Shown here one piece after another: positions 26,832 through 36,658 of a DNA stretch of 64,000 bases (its first letter is position 1; the number at the start of each line of letters is the position of its first letter). The translations under genes were made by a program, and so were the position numbers. The stretch comes from Gracilimonas sp017641085 (GTDB lineage Bacteria > Bacteroidota > Rhodothermia > Balneolales > Balneolaceae): NCBI RefSeq assembly GCF_046115515.1, contig NZ_CP175953.1, one strand, 5' to 3'. Under the pieces are notes generated by a model. That model was not told the origin of the DNA. It saw nothing but the letters and a program-made list of their open reading frames with translations, and did no database searches.

Positions 26832-28568
26832 TTAATTCCTGATATTCTGAATAGCTACATACGTAGTTATAATTCCGGTAATGGTGCTGATACCGGTCAT
26901 AATCAGCTGTATGCGGGTGTTTTTGATGCTCTCTTTCTGAATTTGATAGCTTCGTAACGCATTCAGTTCTTCTACCGGCTGGCGGTCAACAAATATGCGG
27001 TCGCCGGACTGGATTTCCGTTTCGCCCGGTCGGTACCAGGTGGCATTGCCTGCTTTGATCACGAATACACGGTCTTTGTCGGCCGACAGGGCAAATCCAC
27101 CGGCGCGGCTCACATAATCCATGGCATTGGCTCCCGGCGTGTAAGGGAAGTAACCAGGATTGTTTACCTGACCAAATACAAAAAGCGTATTCTCGTCTCT
27201 TGGGATGTACAAACGGTCTCCATCAAAAATCTTCAGGCCTGCAAGCTGACTTTCGTCTTTCAGGTCGATATACACTTTGTTTTGGCTGAGCTTGGTTTCC
27301 GCTTCCAGGTATTCCAACCCTTGAATTACCTGATCGGAAGTTCGGCGCATCAGGTCTGCGTTGAACTTATTCGGAATTTCATTTCTAAAGCCGCCACTTC
27401 TCATCAGGTAGGCTGCTTGGGGGAGGGCATTGTTCGTCAAGCCACCGGAGAGTTCCAGCAGTTCAAGTGCGGTAGTTTCTCCGGAATAGACCGGGAAGTT
27501 ACCGGGAATTTCAACTTCACCATATACCCAGGCCGAGGCGGAAGTATTTTTTTCGTCACTGAATGGAGCTACTACCCGGTCATTGGGCTGTAGTTTGAAA
27601 GTGTCCCAGTTTTCAGGTTCTACGATAATTTTCTCAGCTCCGGTATCCGTTCTTCGGAATACCATCAGGTAGCTGGTGTCGGCAATTACTTCAAAACCGC
27701 CGCCTATTTGTAACAGCTTTTCCGGAGTGTCCCCTTTAATAAACTGGAACTCATAATCTGCTTTCACAGCACCGGAAATACTGACTTTCGGAGTTTCAAT
27801 ATTCTGTTTTTTCAGGGTGATGATATCCCCGTCTTTAACTTTTGGGTTGAATTCAGCATCCCCGATCCTGAAATAGGATACCAAGTCTGCATACTCTACA
27901 GAACCGTCTTCCCGTTCGATTTTGATGTTCCGGTAGGCATAATTACCCTTTGTTAAAAAATCACTGGAATTGGAAAGGGAGGCATTTCTCAGGTCGCGAC
28001 TTCCGTCCGTAACGGATGAATAAATGGCTTGATCAACCCGCGATTGGGAAGGAATCATATACTTCCCCGGATATGGTACACCACCGGTAACCTGAATGTA
28101 AATCGGTCGGGGACTTTCAAGTGTGATAACCACGGAGGCATTTTTCACATAACCTTCTGATTCCTCTTTAATCTTTTGTTCGGCTTCGGTGATGGTGAGC
28201 CCGTCTACATTTACCGGTCCGATAGATGGAATAATGACATCACCGGCGGGGTTAACCATTACGCCCCGGATAAAAAAGTTTTTAGAAGCTTCTACTCTTA
28301 TCGAAAGCAGATCATTTACTCCCAGCTCATAAGTGCTTTTGTCGATGGTGCCATCATAAGGAAGCTGCCGTGCAGCCAATTGAATGCCAAGCGGATCTGA
28401 ATAATAACTTCCGTCAAAAATATCGAAATTCAGGTTTAGTCCGGTCCCGCTTTGGTTGTTGCTTTGATTATTTTGCCCAATGGCAGGATGCATCGCGCCT
28501 AGTATTAAACTTAGAAAAAGAAGAGCGCTGAACAGTCGTTTTGTAATCGATTTCAAATTGGTTCTCAC
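26832..28568 (-). CDS. Wza-like polysaccharide export protein with SLBB domains
   Basis: Outer-membrane polysaccharide export protein. It has 578 residues, with a signal peptide to about residue 31 (ending AIGQ), a Poly_export domain (YELGVNDLLSIRVEASKNFF, then VMVNPAGDVIIPSIGPVNVD) and at least three SLBB units (VSISGAVKADYEFQFIKGDT, VYGEVEIPGNFPVYSGETTA, FVFGQVNNPGYFPYTPGANA). A C-terminal hydrophobic helix (LIMTGISTITGIITTYVAI) resembles the membrane-spanning helix of Wza. No lipobox Cys is seen. It converges on the epimerase gene with a 35-bp gap and overlaps the upstream DMT gene by 4 bp. Confidence 0.9.
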   Translation of the reverse strand: MRTNLKSITKRLFSALLFLSLILGAMHPAIGQNNQSNNQSGTGLNLNFDIFDGSYYSDPLGIQLAARQLPYDGTIDKSTYELGVNDLLSIRVEASKNFFIRGVMVNPAGDVIIPSIGPVNVDGLTITEAEQKIKEESEGYVKNASVVITLESPRPIYIQVTGGVPYPGKYMIPSQSRVDQAIYSSVTDGSRDLRNASLSNSSDFLTKGNYAYRNIKIEREDGSVEYADLVSYFRIGDAEFNPKVKDGDIITLKKQNIETPKVSISGAVKADYEFQFIKGDTPEKLLQIGGGFEVIADTSYLMVFRRTDTGAEKIIVEPENWDTFKLQPNDRVVAPFSDEKNTSASAWVYGEVEIPGNFPVYSGETTALELLELSGGLTNNALPQAAYLMRSGGFRNEIPNKFNADLMRRTSDQVIQGLEYLEAETKLSQNKVYIDLKDESQLAGLKIFDGDRLYIPRDENTLFVFGQVNNPGYFPYTPGANAMDYVSRAGGFALSADKDRVFVIKAGNATWYRPGETEIQSGDRIFVDRQPVEELNALRSYQIQKESIKNTRIQLIMTGISTITGIITTYVAIQNIRN

Positions 28569-29476
28569 TTTGTTTTTACAGATTTCTTAAAGGAAGTTAC
28601 AGTTAATCGTGCTAACACTATTCCGGTAATAACTAATCCGGCCCCAATATATTGAAGAACGGAGAGTTCTTCACCTAATAAAACCAGTCCGAATATCAGC
28701 CCTAATACCGGCACCAGGTTTTGGTAAGCGGCTGTGCGAACCGCGCCGATCATTTTTACGCCGTTATTCCATATAATGTAAGCCAGGCCGATCGATAAGG
28801 CCCCGCTATAGAAAATCCCGCCATAGCCAATGTATGAAATTTCACTCCAGTTCAGTTTGATCAGAAAGGGCAGTCCAACGATCAGCAAGGCAATAAGCCC
28901 GACAACCGACATAAATGCCGAATACTGTATAGGGCTGTAAATAGCCAGGTATTTTCTGGAAAGGATGGTGTAGGTAGCCCAGCACACGGCGGCAACAAGA
29001 GTGATGATATTTCCAAGGAATGTTTCGGATTCAAAGGAAAGGGTATCCTGTCCGCCCATAATGATGAGTGTCACTCCGGCAAAGGCAAATAAAACGCCGA
29101 GACCTTTCAGTAGCGTAAGTTTTTCATCCGTAAAAAACTGAGAAAGCAAAGCTACCCAAATAGGAATGGTGCCCAGCATCACGGCGGCATTTGCTGCATA
29201 GGTGTAATTCACCCCGATGATGAAGAACAGCTGGTAAAACAGGTTGCCGACTATCCCGATGCCCACTAATTTCCAAAAATGCTCTTTCTTTACTTTTAGA
29301 GAATGTCCTCTTTTGCGGGCTACATACCATAACAAGGCGGTGGCGAAGATAAACCGCAGTGCATTGAAGCTGTAAGGATCCATCTCGCGCAGAGAAACTT
29401 TTACAATGCTGAAGTTCAATGCCCATATAATGGCTACAAGGATCAGGCTGAGGTCAATTAAATACGGTCGCTTCAA
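28565..29476 (-). CDS. EamA/DMT-family permease
   Basis: Ten-helix inner-membrane transporter with two EamA repeats (IWALNFSIVKVSLREMDPYS; CWATYTILSRKYLAIYSPIQ). The substrate is unknown. I chose TTG 29476 because it gives 303 residues with the usual short tail before helix 1, close to the other EamA protein in the window; a TTG at 29563 would add 29 residues without a clear role. The stop overlaps the wza-like start by 4 bp, so the two share a transcript. A role in exporting a polysaccharide precursor is possible but unsupported. Confidence 0.85.
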   Translation of the reverse strand: MKRPYLIDLSLILVAIIWALNFSIVKVSLREMDPYSFNALRFIFATALLWYVARKRGHSLKVKKEHFWKLVGIGIVGNLFYQLFFIIGVNYTYAANAAVMLGTIPIWVALLSQFFTDEKLTLLKGLGVLFAFAGVTLIIMGGQDTLSFESETFLGNIITLVAAVCWATYTILSRKYLAIYSPIQYSAFMSVVGLIALLIVGLPFLIKLNWSEISYIGYGGIFYSGALSIGLAYIIWNNGVKMIGAVRTAAYQNLVPVLGLIFGLVLLGEELSVLQYIGAGLVITGIVLARLTVTSFKKSVKTK

Positions 29477-29665
29477 AGACTGATTTTTTTGGTGAGGCAA
29501 AAGGTAAGGGTTAAGCAGTTTTAAACCGAACTTTTTATTGAACCCCAACACTGTTACACCCAATGAATCGGGATCTGAGTAACGAATTCGTGGTCATAAT
29601 TTTTTTACCCGAAAAAGTTAGGAACTATTTCAGAATGTCTGTAGTTTTGTGACCTCAATTCAAAA

Positions 29666-29682
29666 AATGACTTGAAGTCAAT
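29666..29682. promoter_or_regulatory. TetR operator-like palindrome, site 1
   Basis: The 17 bases AATGACTTGAAGTCAAT are nearly palindromic (core TGACTT-G-AAGTCA) and end 2 bp before the ATG of the tetR gene. They match site 2 (30351-30367) at 15 of 17 positions. The position suggests autorepression. Confidence 0.7.
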
Positions 29683-29684
29683 AT

Positions 29685-30389
29685 ATGGGAACATCGGAGC
29701 GCAAAGAGCGCGAAAAAGAACAGAAAAAGCTGCTGATCCTGGAGTCGGCCGAGGAGTTGATCCTTGAGAAGGGACTTGACCATCTCAATATGGATGAAGT
29801 GGCTGAGCGGGCAGAGGTTAGCAAAGGCTCGCTGTATCATTATTTCAAAAATAAGACCGACCTGGTACTGGGTATTTGTAATAAAGCCACCAATATGCTT
29901 TCCGGGCAGATTTCGGATGTATTAATCCGAGACCTTCCCGGAATTGAAATGGTATATACCATCGGGGCAACCTTCCTGAATTTTGTACGATCTCATCCGG
30001 AGTTTTTCCGGTCTATGCGCTTTTTTGATAACCTGAAAGACACTGATCAGCTTGGTGAAAGTGAATACATCGAAATGTGTCAATCCAATATGGATACTTC
30101 TTTTACAAGCATGGTTCGCGCTATTCAGATAGGTATGCAAGACGGATCTATAAATGATTCTTATGATGCAAAAGAGCTGGCTGTTCTTTTGTGGAGCACC
30201 TCTCATGGAATGGTAAACCTGGCTTATTTACATCAGAATACTCCGCATTTTCATCTTTTGGAAAAGAACAAAGTAGAGATGAATTCTTTGTTCGAAGGCT
30301 ATATGAAACTCATCGGTTGCGGAATTGCAACGGATGAGAGTAAAAAAGATATTGACTCGAAGTCAATTTTTGAAACAGAATCTAAATAG
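29685..30389 (+). CDS. TetR/AcrR-family transcriptional regulator
   Basis: Cytoplasmic repressor, 234 residues. The N-terminal helix-turn-helix covers about residues 12-57 (ESAEELILEKGLDHLNMDEV, then RAEVSKGSLYHYFKNKTDL). The C-terminal ligand-binding domain is of unknown specificity and has a polar tail. The ATG is at 29685. It stands directly before an RND efflux operon on the same strand, and two nearly identical 17-bp palindromes lie at its start and inside its last 40 bp, in front of the efflux genes. It most likely represses itself and the pump and releases both when it binds a pump substrate. Confidence 0.92.
   Translation: MGTSERKEREKEQKKLLILESAEELILEKGLDHLNMDEVAERAEVSKGSLYHYFKNKTDLVLGICNKATNMLSGQISDVLIRDLPGIEMVYTIGATFLNFVRSHPEFFRSMRFFDNLKDTDQLGESEYIEMCQSNMDTSFTSMVRAIQIGMQDGSINDSYDAKELAVLLWSTSHGMVNLAYLHQNTPHFHLLEKNKVEMNSLFEGYMKLIGCGIATDESKKDIDSKSIFETESK
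30351..30367. promoter_or_regulatory. TetR operator-like palindrome, site 2
   Basis: ATTGACT-CGA-AGTCAAT is a perfect 7+3+7 palindrome lying within the last 13 codons of tetR, 76 bp before the ATG chosen for the efflux operon. It differs from site 1 at two positions only. Confidence 0.72.
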
Positions 30390-30442
30390 AACCGTAGAAG
30401 CTCCCGCTTTTTTTGAACCAATTTTCAGAACCACTTAAACTA

Positions 30443-31915
30443 ATGACAACTCACTCACCCATGAGATTTACTTTCCTTGTAACAGGATTGCTTTTGCTCT
30501 TACAATCAACGGCATTTGGACAGGTAAAAGGCGACTCACTATTTGCTGATGCAGAACTAACACTGGAAGATGCCATCAAGGTGGCCGTTGCCAACAATCC
30601 ACAGGTTAATCGGGCACTGCTTTCCGTAAAAGATGCGGATGAACTCGTTGATATTGCGTACAGCGAAGTGTATCCGAATATCTCTTCAAGCATGAGCTAC
30701 ACCCGGAACTTTGAAGTGCCTGTAAACTTTATTCCGGCCATCATATTTGATCAGAATGCAGATCCCGATGAATTGGTGCCCGTAGCATTCGGAACGGATA
30801 ATAACTGGCAGGGTGGATTTACGGTTACCCAAAACATTTTCCGGGGCGAGGTTTTTGTAGGACTTTCCACTTCAGAAATTTTCAAGACTGTTCAGCAGGA
30901 AAACCTCCGGGCCACAACTCAGCAGATTATAACACAAGCCCGGGTAGCTTACTATCAGGTGTTGGTTGCTAAAGAGCAGCTAAGGCTGCAGGAAGCTCAG
31001 ATCAGGCGAATTGAGCAGAACCTGAAAGAAAACCGTGCCCGTCAGCAGGCCGGACTTGTTGATGAATACGCCGTGCTTCAACTTGAAGTGCAGCTGAGCA
31101 ATCAGCGTCCACAGTTAATCGAAGCTAAGTATGCGGTTGATGAAGCTTACCGGGGGCTGAAGTTGGCGCTGGGATTACCACTACAGGTTGATTTTGAAGT
31201 GAAGGGAAATTTCAACGCTTTTGATATCGTATCAGAAGATGCAGGTGCTGAGGAGAATGCCCAGATCAAAAGAATCGACCAGATGAACCCCTTTATTTAT
31301 CAGAGAGAAGAGGAACCCATGAGCTCGTTTGTGGATGAGCGCGGCGATCTTCGTATTCTGGATGCACGACTAAACCTGAATGAAAAAGAAATTCAGGCGG
31401 TGAAGAGCCGGTTTCTGCCAACCATCACAGCATCCTACAACTTGCAATGGAGCGCAGCCGAACCGGGCAGCCCCACCTTTTTCGAAAACAACACAAGATT
31501 TCAGACACTCGGGATTAATGTAAGCCTGCCCATATTTGAAGGCTTCAAAAGAATGGCTGACGTTCAACGCGCCCAGATTGCCCGGAAGGATATCGAAGAA
31601 CAAATTCGCGCAGCTGAGTTGTCTGCTGAAAATGAGGTTGCATCTGCAGCTGAAGAGCTGAACAAAAGTTTTGAGACGGCAGAAGCTCGCAAACAAGCTC
31701 TTGAGCAAGCCGAGGAAGGATATCAGCGGGCGCTTGCAAGACTGGAGAATGGTATCGGTTCACAATTAGAAGTTACAGATGCCGAAGTACAGGTCCGTCA
31801 GGCGGAAGTAAACTATGCGCTGATGGTTTTTGAATATCTGAGTGCCAAAGCTCAATACGATCTGGCAACCGGTCAGGTACCTTATGTTGATACTATGGAA
31901 ATGGAAGTAGAATGA
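30443..31915 (+). CDS. TolC-family outer membrane efflux protein (RND operon)
   Basis: Outer-membrane channel for the RND pump encoded downstream. From ATG 30443 it has 490 residues, with a signal peptide ending near TAFGQ and two OEP repeats (LTLEDAIKVAVANNPQVNRA; YQRALARLENGIGSQLEVTD). In-frame starts exist at 30413 (TTG) and 30461 (ATG); the two ATG options both leave a workable signal peptide. Its stop overlaps an ATG that may start the adaptor gene (ATGA). It is not closely similar to the TolC protein at 5.2 kb. Confidence 0.9.
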   Translation: MTTHSPMRFTFLVTGLLLLLQSTAFGQVKGDSLFADAELTLEDAIKVAVANNPQVNRALLSVKDADELVDIAYSEVYPNISSSMSYTRNFEVPVNFIPAIIFDQNADPDELVPVAFGTDNNWQGGFTVTQNIFRGEVFVGLSTSEIFKTVQQENLRATTQQIITQARVAYYQVLVAKEQLRLQEAQIRRIEQNLKENRARQQAGLVDEYAVLQLEVQLSNQRPQLIEAKYAVDEAYRGLKLALGLPLQVDFEVKGNFNAFDIVSEDAGAEENAQIKRIDQMNPFIYQREEEPMSSFVDERGDLRILDARLNLNEKEIQAVKSRFLPTITASYNLQWSAAEPGSPTFFENNTRFQTLGINVSLPIFEGFKRMADVQRAQIARKDIEEQIRAAELSAENEVASAAEELNKSFETAEARKQALEQAEEGYQRALARLENGIGSQLEVTDAEVQVRQAEVNYALMVFEYLSAKAQYDLATGQVPYVDTMEMEVE

Positions 31916-31947
31916 TTTTTAACAATAAAGACACGAACTCAATCGAA

Positions 31948-33030
31948 ATGAAAAAATTTAATCTGATTTTAATAACTGTTTTTGCAGCCCTTATTGCTGC
32001 CTGTTCGGGAGAAGCCCCTGAAATTGCCAATGATGAAGTTGTGGGGAAAACGGTGAACGTAGAAACAAGAACGCTTCAGCCGGAGACATTCAGAAGTCAG
32101 CTTCGGGTAGTGGGAAATGTGGAAACCAAAAACGACATCATGATTTCCGCTGAAGTGACCGGGCGTATCATGGAGCAGTCAGTTCCGGAAGGTGCTATCG
32201 TTAAAAAAGGCCAAACCATCCTGAGGATTGATGACGCTAAACTGAAGCAGGAAAAAGCCCGCCTTGAGGCTGCAACCGAGCAAGCCCGTGAAAATTACGA
32301 GCGCCTGCAGCGTGTGTATGAGGAAAGTGAAATCGGCTCGGAAATTGATGTGTTGAATGCGAAATTCAATTATCAACAGAACAAATCCGCGCTGGAGTCG
32401 ATTAAGGTTGATCTGGAAAACACCACTATTTCAGCTCCTTTTGCCGGCACGGTAGAGCAGTTCATGCTGGAAGAAGGCGAAATGGCAAGTCCCGGAACAC
32501 CTGTGGTTAGGCTGATCGGTACCAACAAGTACATTGTGACGGCCGGTGTGCCTGCCCGCTATGCAGATGTGGTGCAGTCAGGTGACGATGTTGAAGTATG
32601 GTTCGACACTCAGAATGCAGATACCCTTCAGGGAGAAATTTCTTTTGTTGGAAACAGTATTGACCCGCAAAGCCGCACATTCCGAATCGAAGTTCTGCTT
32701 CCGGTTCAGCAAAAAAGCTATAAGGTAGATATGATTGCCAACCTGCGCCTGAATACACTGATGGAAGAAAACGTGCTGATTGTAAGCGAAGAATTCATCT
32801 ATAAAGAAGAAGACGAGTTCATTACATATGTAAAAACAGAGAATGAGTCCGGCGCTCCGGTTGCAGAAAGGAGAGTTGTGGAATTAGGGCCGTCTTACCG
32901 GTCGGATGTAATTATAAGAAGCGGACTTGCTCCCGGTGAAGAGTTGATTACCATCGGGTCGGCCTTTCTTAATGATGGTGTGAGACTGAATATTGTGGAA
33001 TCTCGTGAGAGCGATCTTGCATCCAATTAA
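31948..33030 (+). CDS. RND efflux periplasmic adaptor (MFP) lipoprotein
   Basis: Membrane-fusion subunit linking the RND pump to TolC. From ATG 31948 it has 360 residues, with a lipoprotein signal ending at LIAAC (Cys about 19). The lipoyl halves (EGAIVKKGQTILRIDDAKLK and ISAPFAGTVEQFMLEEGEMA) flank a short coiled coil, and a barrel segment follows. An earlier ATG at 31912 overlaps the tolC stop and would add 12 polar residues before the signal peptide; it may serve translational coupling. The permease gene follows after 33 bp. Confidence 0.9.
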   Translation: MKKFNLILITVFAALIAACSGEAPEIANDEVVGKTVNVETRTLQPETFRSQLRVVGNVETKNDIMISAEVTGRIMEQSVPEGAIVKKGQTILRIDDAKLKQEKARLEAATEQARENYERLQRVYEESEIGSEIDVLNAKFNYQQNKSALESIKVDLENTTISAPFAGTVEQFMLEEGEMASPGTPVVRLIGTNKYIVTAGVPARYADVVQSGDDVEVWFDTQNADTLQGEISFVGNSIDPQSRTFRIEVLLPVQQKSYKVDMIANLRLNTLMEENVLIVSEEFIYKEEDEFITYVKTENESGAPVAERRVVELGPSYRSDVIIRSGLAPGEELITIGSAFLNDGVRLNIVESRESDLASN

Positions 33031-33063
33031 TGATTTTAAAAACGATTTTGGAGAAATAGTACG

Positions 33064-36000
33064 ATGAGTACCGACGATATAACAAATGGTGCCGGCGCAA
33101 AACGATCTATTCCGGACAGTTCAAACCGGAAAGAGTTTTGGCTTTCCTCATTTTCGATAAACAACCGCATCAGCGTGTTGGTGTTGATTATGTTGGTTGC
33201 CGTTTTAGGGATTGTGTCTTATATCACCATTCCTAAGGAGTCTTTCCCGAATATTACAGTTCCGAATATTTTTGTGGTTACGATCTATCCCGGAGTATCT
33301 CCCGAGGATATGGAAAGCCTGATTACCCGTAAGCTTGAGGATGAACTGAGCAATATCAGTGATGTGAAAACGATGACGTCCACCTCTTCGGAAGGGTATT
33401 CGAATATCAACCTGGAGTTTAACACCGGGATTGATATCGATGAAGCCCTGCAGAAAGTGCGGGAAAAAGTTGACCTGGCAAAACCGGAGCTTCCGGAAGA
33501 TGCCGAAGACCCGACTATTCAGGAGGTAAACCTCTCCGAGTTTCCCATTATGCAGGTGAACCTGTCGGGCGATTACAGCCTCGACATCCTTAAAGAAATT
33601 GCCGAGGATTTACAGGAAGACATTGAAGCCGTGCCTTCCGTTTTAGGAGTTGATTTAACCGGTGGTTTGGAGCGCGAGGTTCAGGTAGATGTGGATCTGC
33701 CCAAGATGAAGTATTACAACCTCAGCTTCACCGACATCATCGCGGCCATACAGCAGGAAAACGTAACGGTACCCGGCGGCGATATTACCGTAGGTACAAA
33801 GAACTTCCTGTTACGAGTGCCCGGGCAGTACGAAACAACAGCTCCGCTTGAAGATATTGTGGTTAATGCGGATGACGACAAACCGGTTTACATCCGGGAT
33901 GTAGCTACCGTTACTTTTGGATATAAGGAGCGGGAAACCTATTCCACCCTCGATGGGTCGCCGGTAATCACACTCGGGATCAAAAAACGAACCGGGCAAA
34001 ATATTCTGGATACTTCCACCGAAGTGAAGTCTATCCTCGAAGAGGCACTGCCAAATCTGCCGCCAAGTACCGTTTATAAAATAACCAACGATCAGAGTAA
34101 AGACGTGGTAAGCATGGTGTCAAACCTGGAGAATAACATCATCTCGGGCCTGATCCTGGTAGTAGGTGTCTTGCTCTTTTTCCTTGGGGTGAGGAATGCC
34201 TCATTTGTAGGGGTATCCATTCCGCTTTCCATGTTTTTATCGTTTATTATACTGAGCGCGTTGGGAATCACCATGAATATGATTGTGCTGTTTTCCCTGA
34301 TACTGGCACTGGGGATGTTGGTGGATAATGCCATTGTAGTGGTGGAAAATATTTACCGTTACCTGGAGGAAGGTTTTGATAACTTTGAGGCCGCCAAGAA
34401 AGGAACCGGTGAGGTAGCGCTGCCCATTATTACAGGAACCACAACCACTATCGCAGCTTTTGCCCCTATGATTTTCTGGCCGGGTATTGTCGGTGAATTC
34501 ATGGGATACCTTCCTAAAACTTTGATTATCACCTTAGGTAGTTCATTGTTTGTCGGGCTGATTATCAACCCGGTAATTTGTGCTCTATTTATGCGGGTAG
34601 ATACCGAGCAGGGTAAAGCGGTGATGACTAAAAAAGGGAAGCGAATTCTTTATGGCTTCCTTGGAGTGATTGGGGTGGCATTGGTGGTTTCAAGCTTTGT
34701 TACCTGGACCATGCTCATCATTCTTGGGGTGATACTTTGGGCTACTAACAAATACTTCCTGGAGCCAATCGGAAACTGGTGGCAGCTTAAAGGGCTAAAT
34801 AAAGTGCTCGATAAATATGAAGACACCCTCGAGTGGGCATTAAACCATCGCCTTTCAACCATTGGAATTTCAGTAGCTGTATTGATTTCCAGTTTCGTTG
34901 TGTTTGGTGTGTTTTTCCCGGGATCAGAATTCTTCCCGGAAGACATCCCGCCAAGAGACATCTACGTTCAAATTGAAACACCTGTTGGTTCGGATGTGGA
35001 GTTCACAAAAAGCGTAGTGGATAAAGTAGCCGCCCGTGTTGAGCAAATGCCCTACAACGTGGATTACAATACTATTCTGGCAACATCGGGTGCGGCAATT
35101 ACCAGCGACCCGGCCGCCTCGGGAGGGAATTCAACCCATCTCGGAACGGTTGCCATTAATTTTGTGGATTATGAAGAACGCCAGAAAGGCGTGTTTGAAG
35201 CCATGGAATACATGCGGAATGATTTGTCCGGGCTTGTTGCCGGCGCAAAAATCACCGTAGAAAAACCACAGGACGGCCCGCCCACCGGACCTCCGATTAA
35301 CCTCGAAATCTCCGGTCCTCAAATGGATCAGCTAACACGCATCTCAAACCGTGTGCTGGAGATTATGGAAGAAGATTCCATCTTCGCTAAATTGGATGGA
35401 CTTGAAACCGATTTACCGGAAGCCAGACCAGAAGTGAAAGTCGAAGTGGACCGTGAAAAAGCAGCACTTTTCGATTTAAATACCAATGAAGTTGGGATGA
35501 CGGTGCGACAGGCCATCAACGGTGTAGAGGCTTCAAAGTTCCGGGATGGAAAAGAAGAATACGAAATTATCGTCCGCCTATCGGATGAGTACAGAGATGA
35601 TCTCAGCACCCTGGCAGACCTGACTATATTCCAGGAAGGAATTCAGGTCCCTCTTTCAGAAGTGGCCACCTGGGAAGTGAGTGATGGCTTCGGCGGAATC
35701 CGTCATAAAGAGTCAGAGCGGGTTATTACCGTTAGTGCGGATGTTCGCTCCGGTTACCAGTCAAATGCCGTGCTAGCCGAAGCGCAGGTGCTGTTACAGG
35801 ATTACCTGGATGGACTTCCCGGCGGCTACTCGTACGAATGGACAGGGCAGCAACAGGATCAACAGGAGTCGTTTGAGTTCCTGGGCAAAGCCTTTCTGAT
35901 AGCTTTATTCCTTATTGCGTTTATTCTGGTTTCACAGTTCAATTCAGTAGCCAAGCCGGTCATTATTTTAAGTTCGGTGATTATGTCCACCGCCGGAGTA

Positions 36001-36552
36001 TTTTATGGATTGGTGACCTTCCAGATGGCTCTTGGTCTGATGGCTATACTTGGAATTATATCGCTGGCCGGGGTAGTGGTGAATAACGCCATTGTACTTA
36101 TTGACTATGTTGATATTCTGCGAACCCGGGACGGACTCGACTTACGTAGCGCCTTGATTGAAGGCGGGAAAGTTCGTTTCCGGCCGGTAATTTTAACGGC
36201 TATCACAACAACTCTTGGTTTAGTACCGCTGGCAATCGGTTTCAACTTTGACTTCATAACTTTAGTCAGCAGCCCGATTACCTTCTTCTCAAATCTCAGT
36301 GAATATATTTTCTGGGGTGGTGAACAGGCAGCCTGGTGGGGCCCGATGGCAATCGCCGTTATTGTTGGGTTGATTTTTGCCACTGCCTTAACGCTTATCC
36401 TTGTCCCTGTACTTTATAGCGTCATTGAGCGAGGCAGAAGAAAAGTGAATACCATTATGTTCGGAACTACAGAGCCGGGTATTATAAAAGACCAAAGTGA
36501 GTTGAATGGTGAGTCTAAAGGCAAGCCTGCTTTAGAACCTTCAGCCGGCTAA
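33064..36552 (+). CDS. RND (HAE1/AcrB-type) efflux permease
   Basis: Proton-driven inner-membrane pump subunit, 1162 residues, somewhat longer than AcrB because of a charged N-terminal leader and a C-terminal tail. The first helix precedes IPKESFPNITVPNIFV. Helix 4 carries the proton-relay acidic motif LALGMLVDNAIVVVENI, with one Asp where AcrB has an Asp pair. Porter-domain segments and a second helix bundle follow (GIISLAGVVVNNAIVLIDYV). It is the last gene of the TetR-TolC-MFP-RND unit and is followed by a clear terminator. Drug or metal specificity cannot be told; it is not of the CusA heavy-metal type by motif. Confidence 0.94.
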   Translation: MSTDDITNGAGAKRSIPDSSNRKEFWLSSFSINNRISVLVLIMLVAVLGIVSYITIPKESFPNITVPNIFVVTIYPGVSPEDMESLITRKLEDELSNISDVKTMTSTSSEGYSNINLEFNTGIDIDEALQKVREKVDLAKPELPEDAEDPTIQEVNLSEFPIMQVNLSGDYSLDILKEIAEDLQEDIEAVPSVLGVDLTGGLEREVQVDVDLPKMKYYNLSFTDIIAAIQQENVTVPGGDITVGTKNFLLRVPGQYETTAPLEDIVVNADDDKPVYIRDVATVTFGYKERETYSTLDGSPVITLGIKKRTGQNILDTSTEVKSILEEALPNLPPSTVYKITNDQSKDVVSMVSNLENNIISGLILVVGVLLFFLGVRNASFVGVSIPLSMFLSFIILSALGITMNMIVLFSLILALGMLVDNAIVVVENIYRYLEEGFDNFEAAKKGTGEVALPIITGTTTTIAAFAPMIFWPGIVGEFMGYLPKTLIITLGSSLFVGLIINPVICALFMRVDTEQGKAVMTKKGKRILYGFLGVIGVALVVSSFVTWTMLIILGVILWATNKYFLEPIGNWWQLKGLNKVLDKYEDTLEWALNHRLSTIGISVAVLISSFVVFGVFFPGSEFFPEDIPPRDIYVQIETPVGSDVEFTKSVVDKVAARVEQMPYNVDYNTILATSGAAITSDPAASGGNSTHLGTVAINFVDYEERQKGVFEAMEYMRNDLSGLVAGAKITVEKPQDGPPTGPPINLEISGPQMDQLTRISNRVLEIMEEDSIFAKLDGLETDLPEARPEVKVEVDREKAALFDLNTNEVGMTVRQAINGVEASKFRDGKEEYEIIVRLSDEYRDDLSTLADLTIFQEGIQVPLSEVATWEVSDGFGGIRHKESERVITVSADVRSGYQSNAVLAEAQVLLQDYLDGLPGGYSYEWTGQQQDQQESFEFLGKAFLIALFLIAFILVSQFNSVAKPVIILSSVIMSTAGVFYGLVTFQMALGLMAILGIISLAGVVVNNAIVLIDYVDILRTRDGLDLRSALIEGGKVRFRPVILTAITTTLGLVPLAIGFNFDFITLVSSPITFFSNLSEYIFWGGEQAAWWGPMAIAVIVGLIFATALTLILVPVLYSVIERGRRKVNTIMFGTTEPGIIKDQSELNGESKGKPALEPSAG

Positions 36553-36572
36553 AGCTCGAATAAAGAATAGTT

Positions 36573-36612
36573 AAAGCCCGTCATCTTTTTAAAAGGAAGA
36601 CGGGCTTTTTTG
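36573..36612 (+). terminator. Rho-independent terminator of the RND operon
   Basis: A perfect 10-bp stem, AAAGCCCGTC (36573-36582) with GACGGGCTTT (36599-36608), is followed by T residues to 36611. It starts 20 bp after the permease stop. Confidence 0.9.
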
Positions 36613-36658
36613 TTTACGAAAACTTTTATCTTATAAGAAAAATTAAAAACAACATTCT

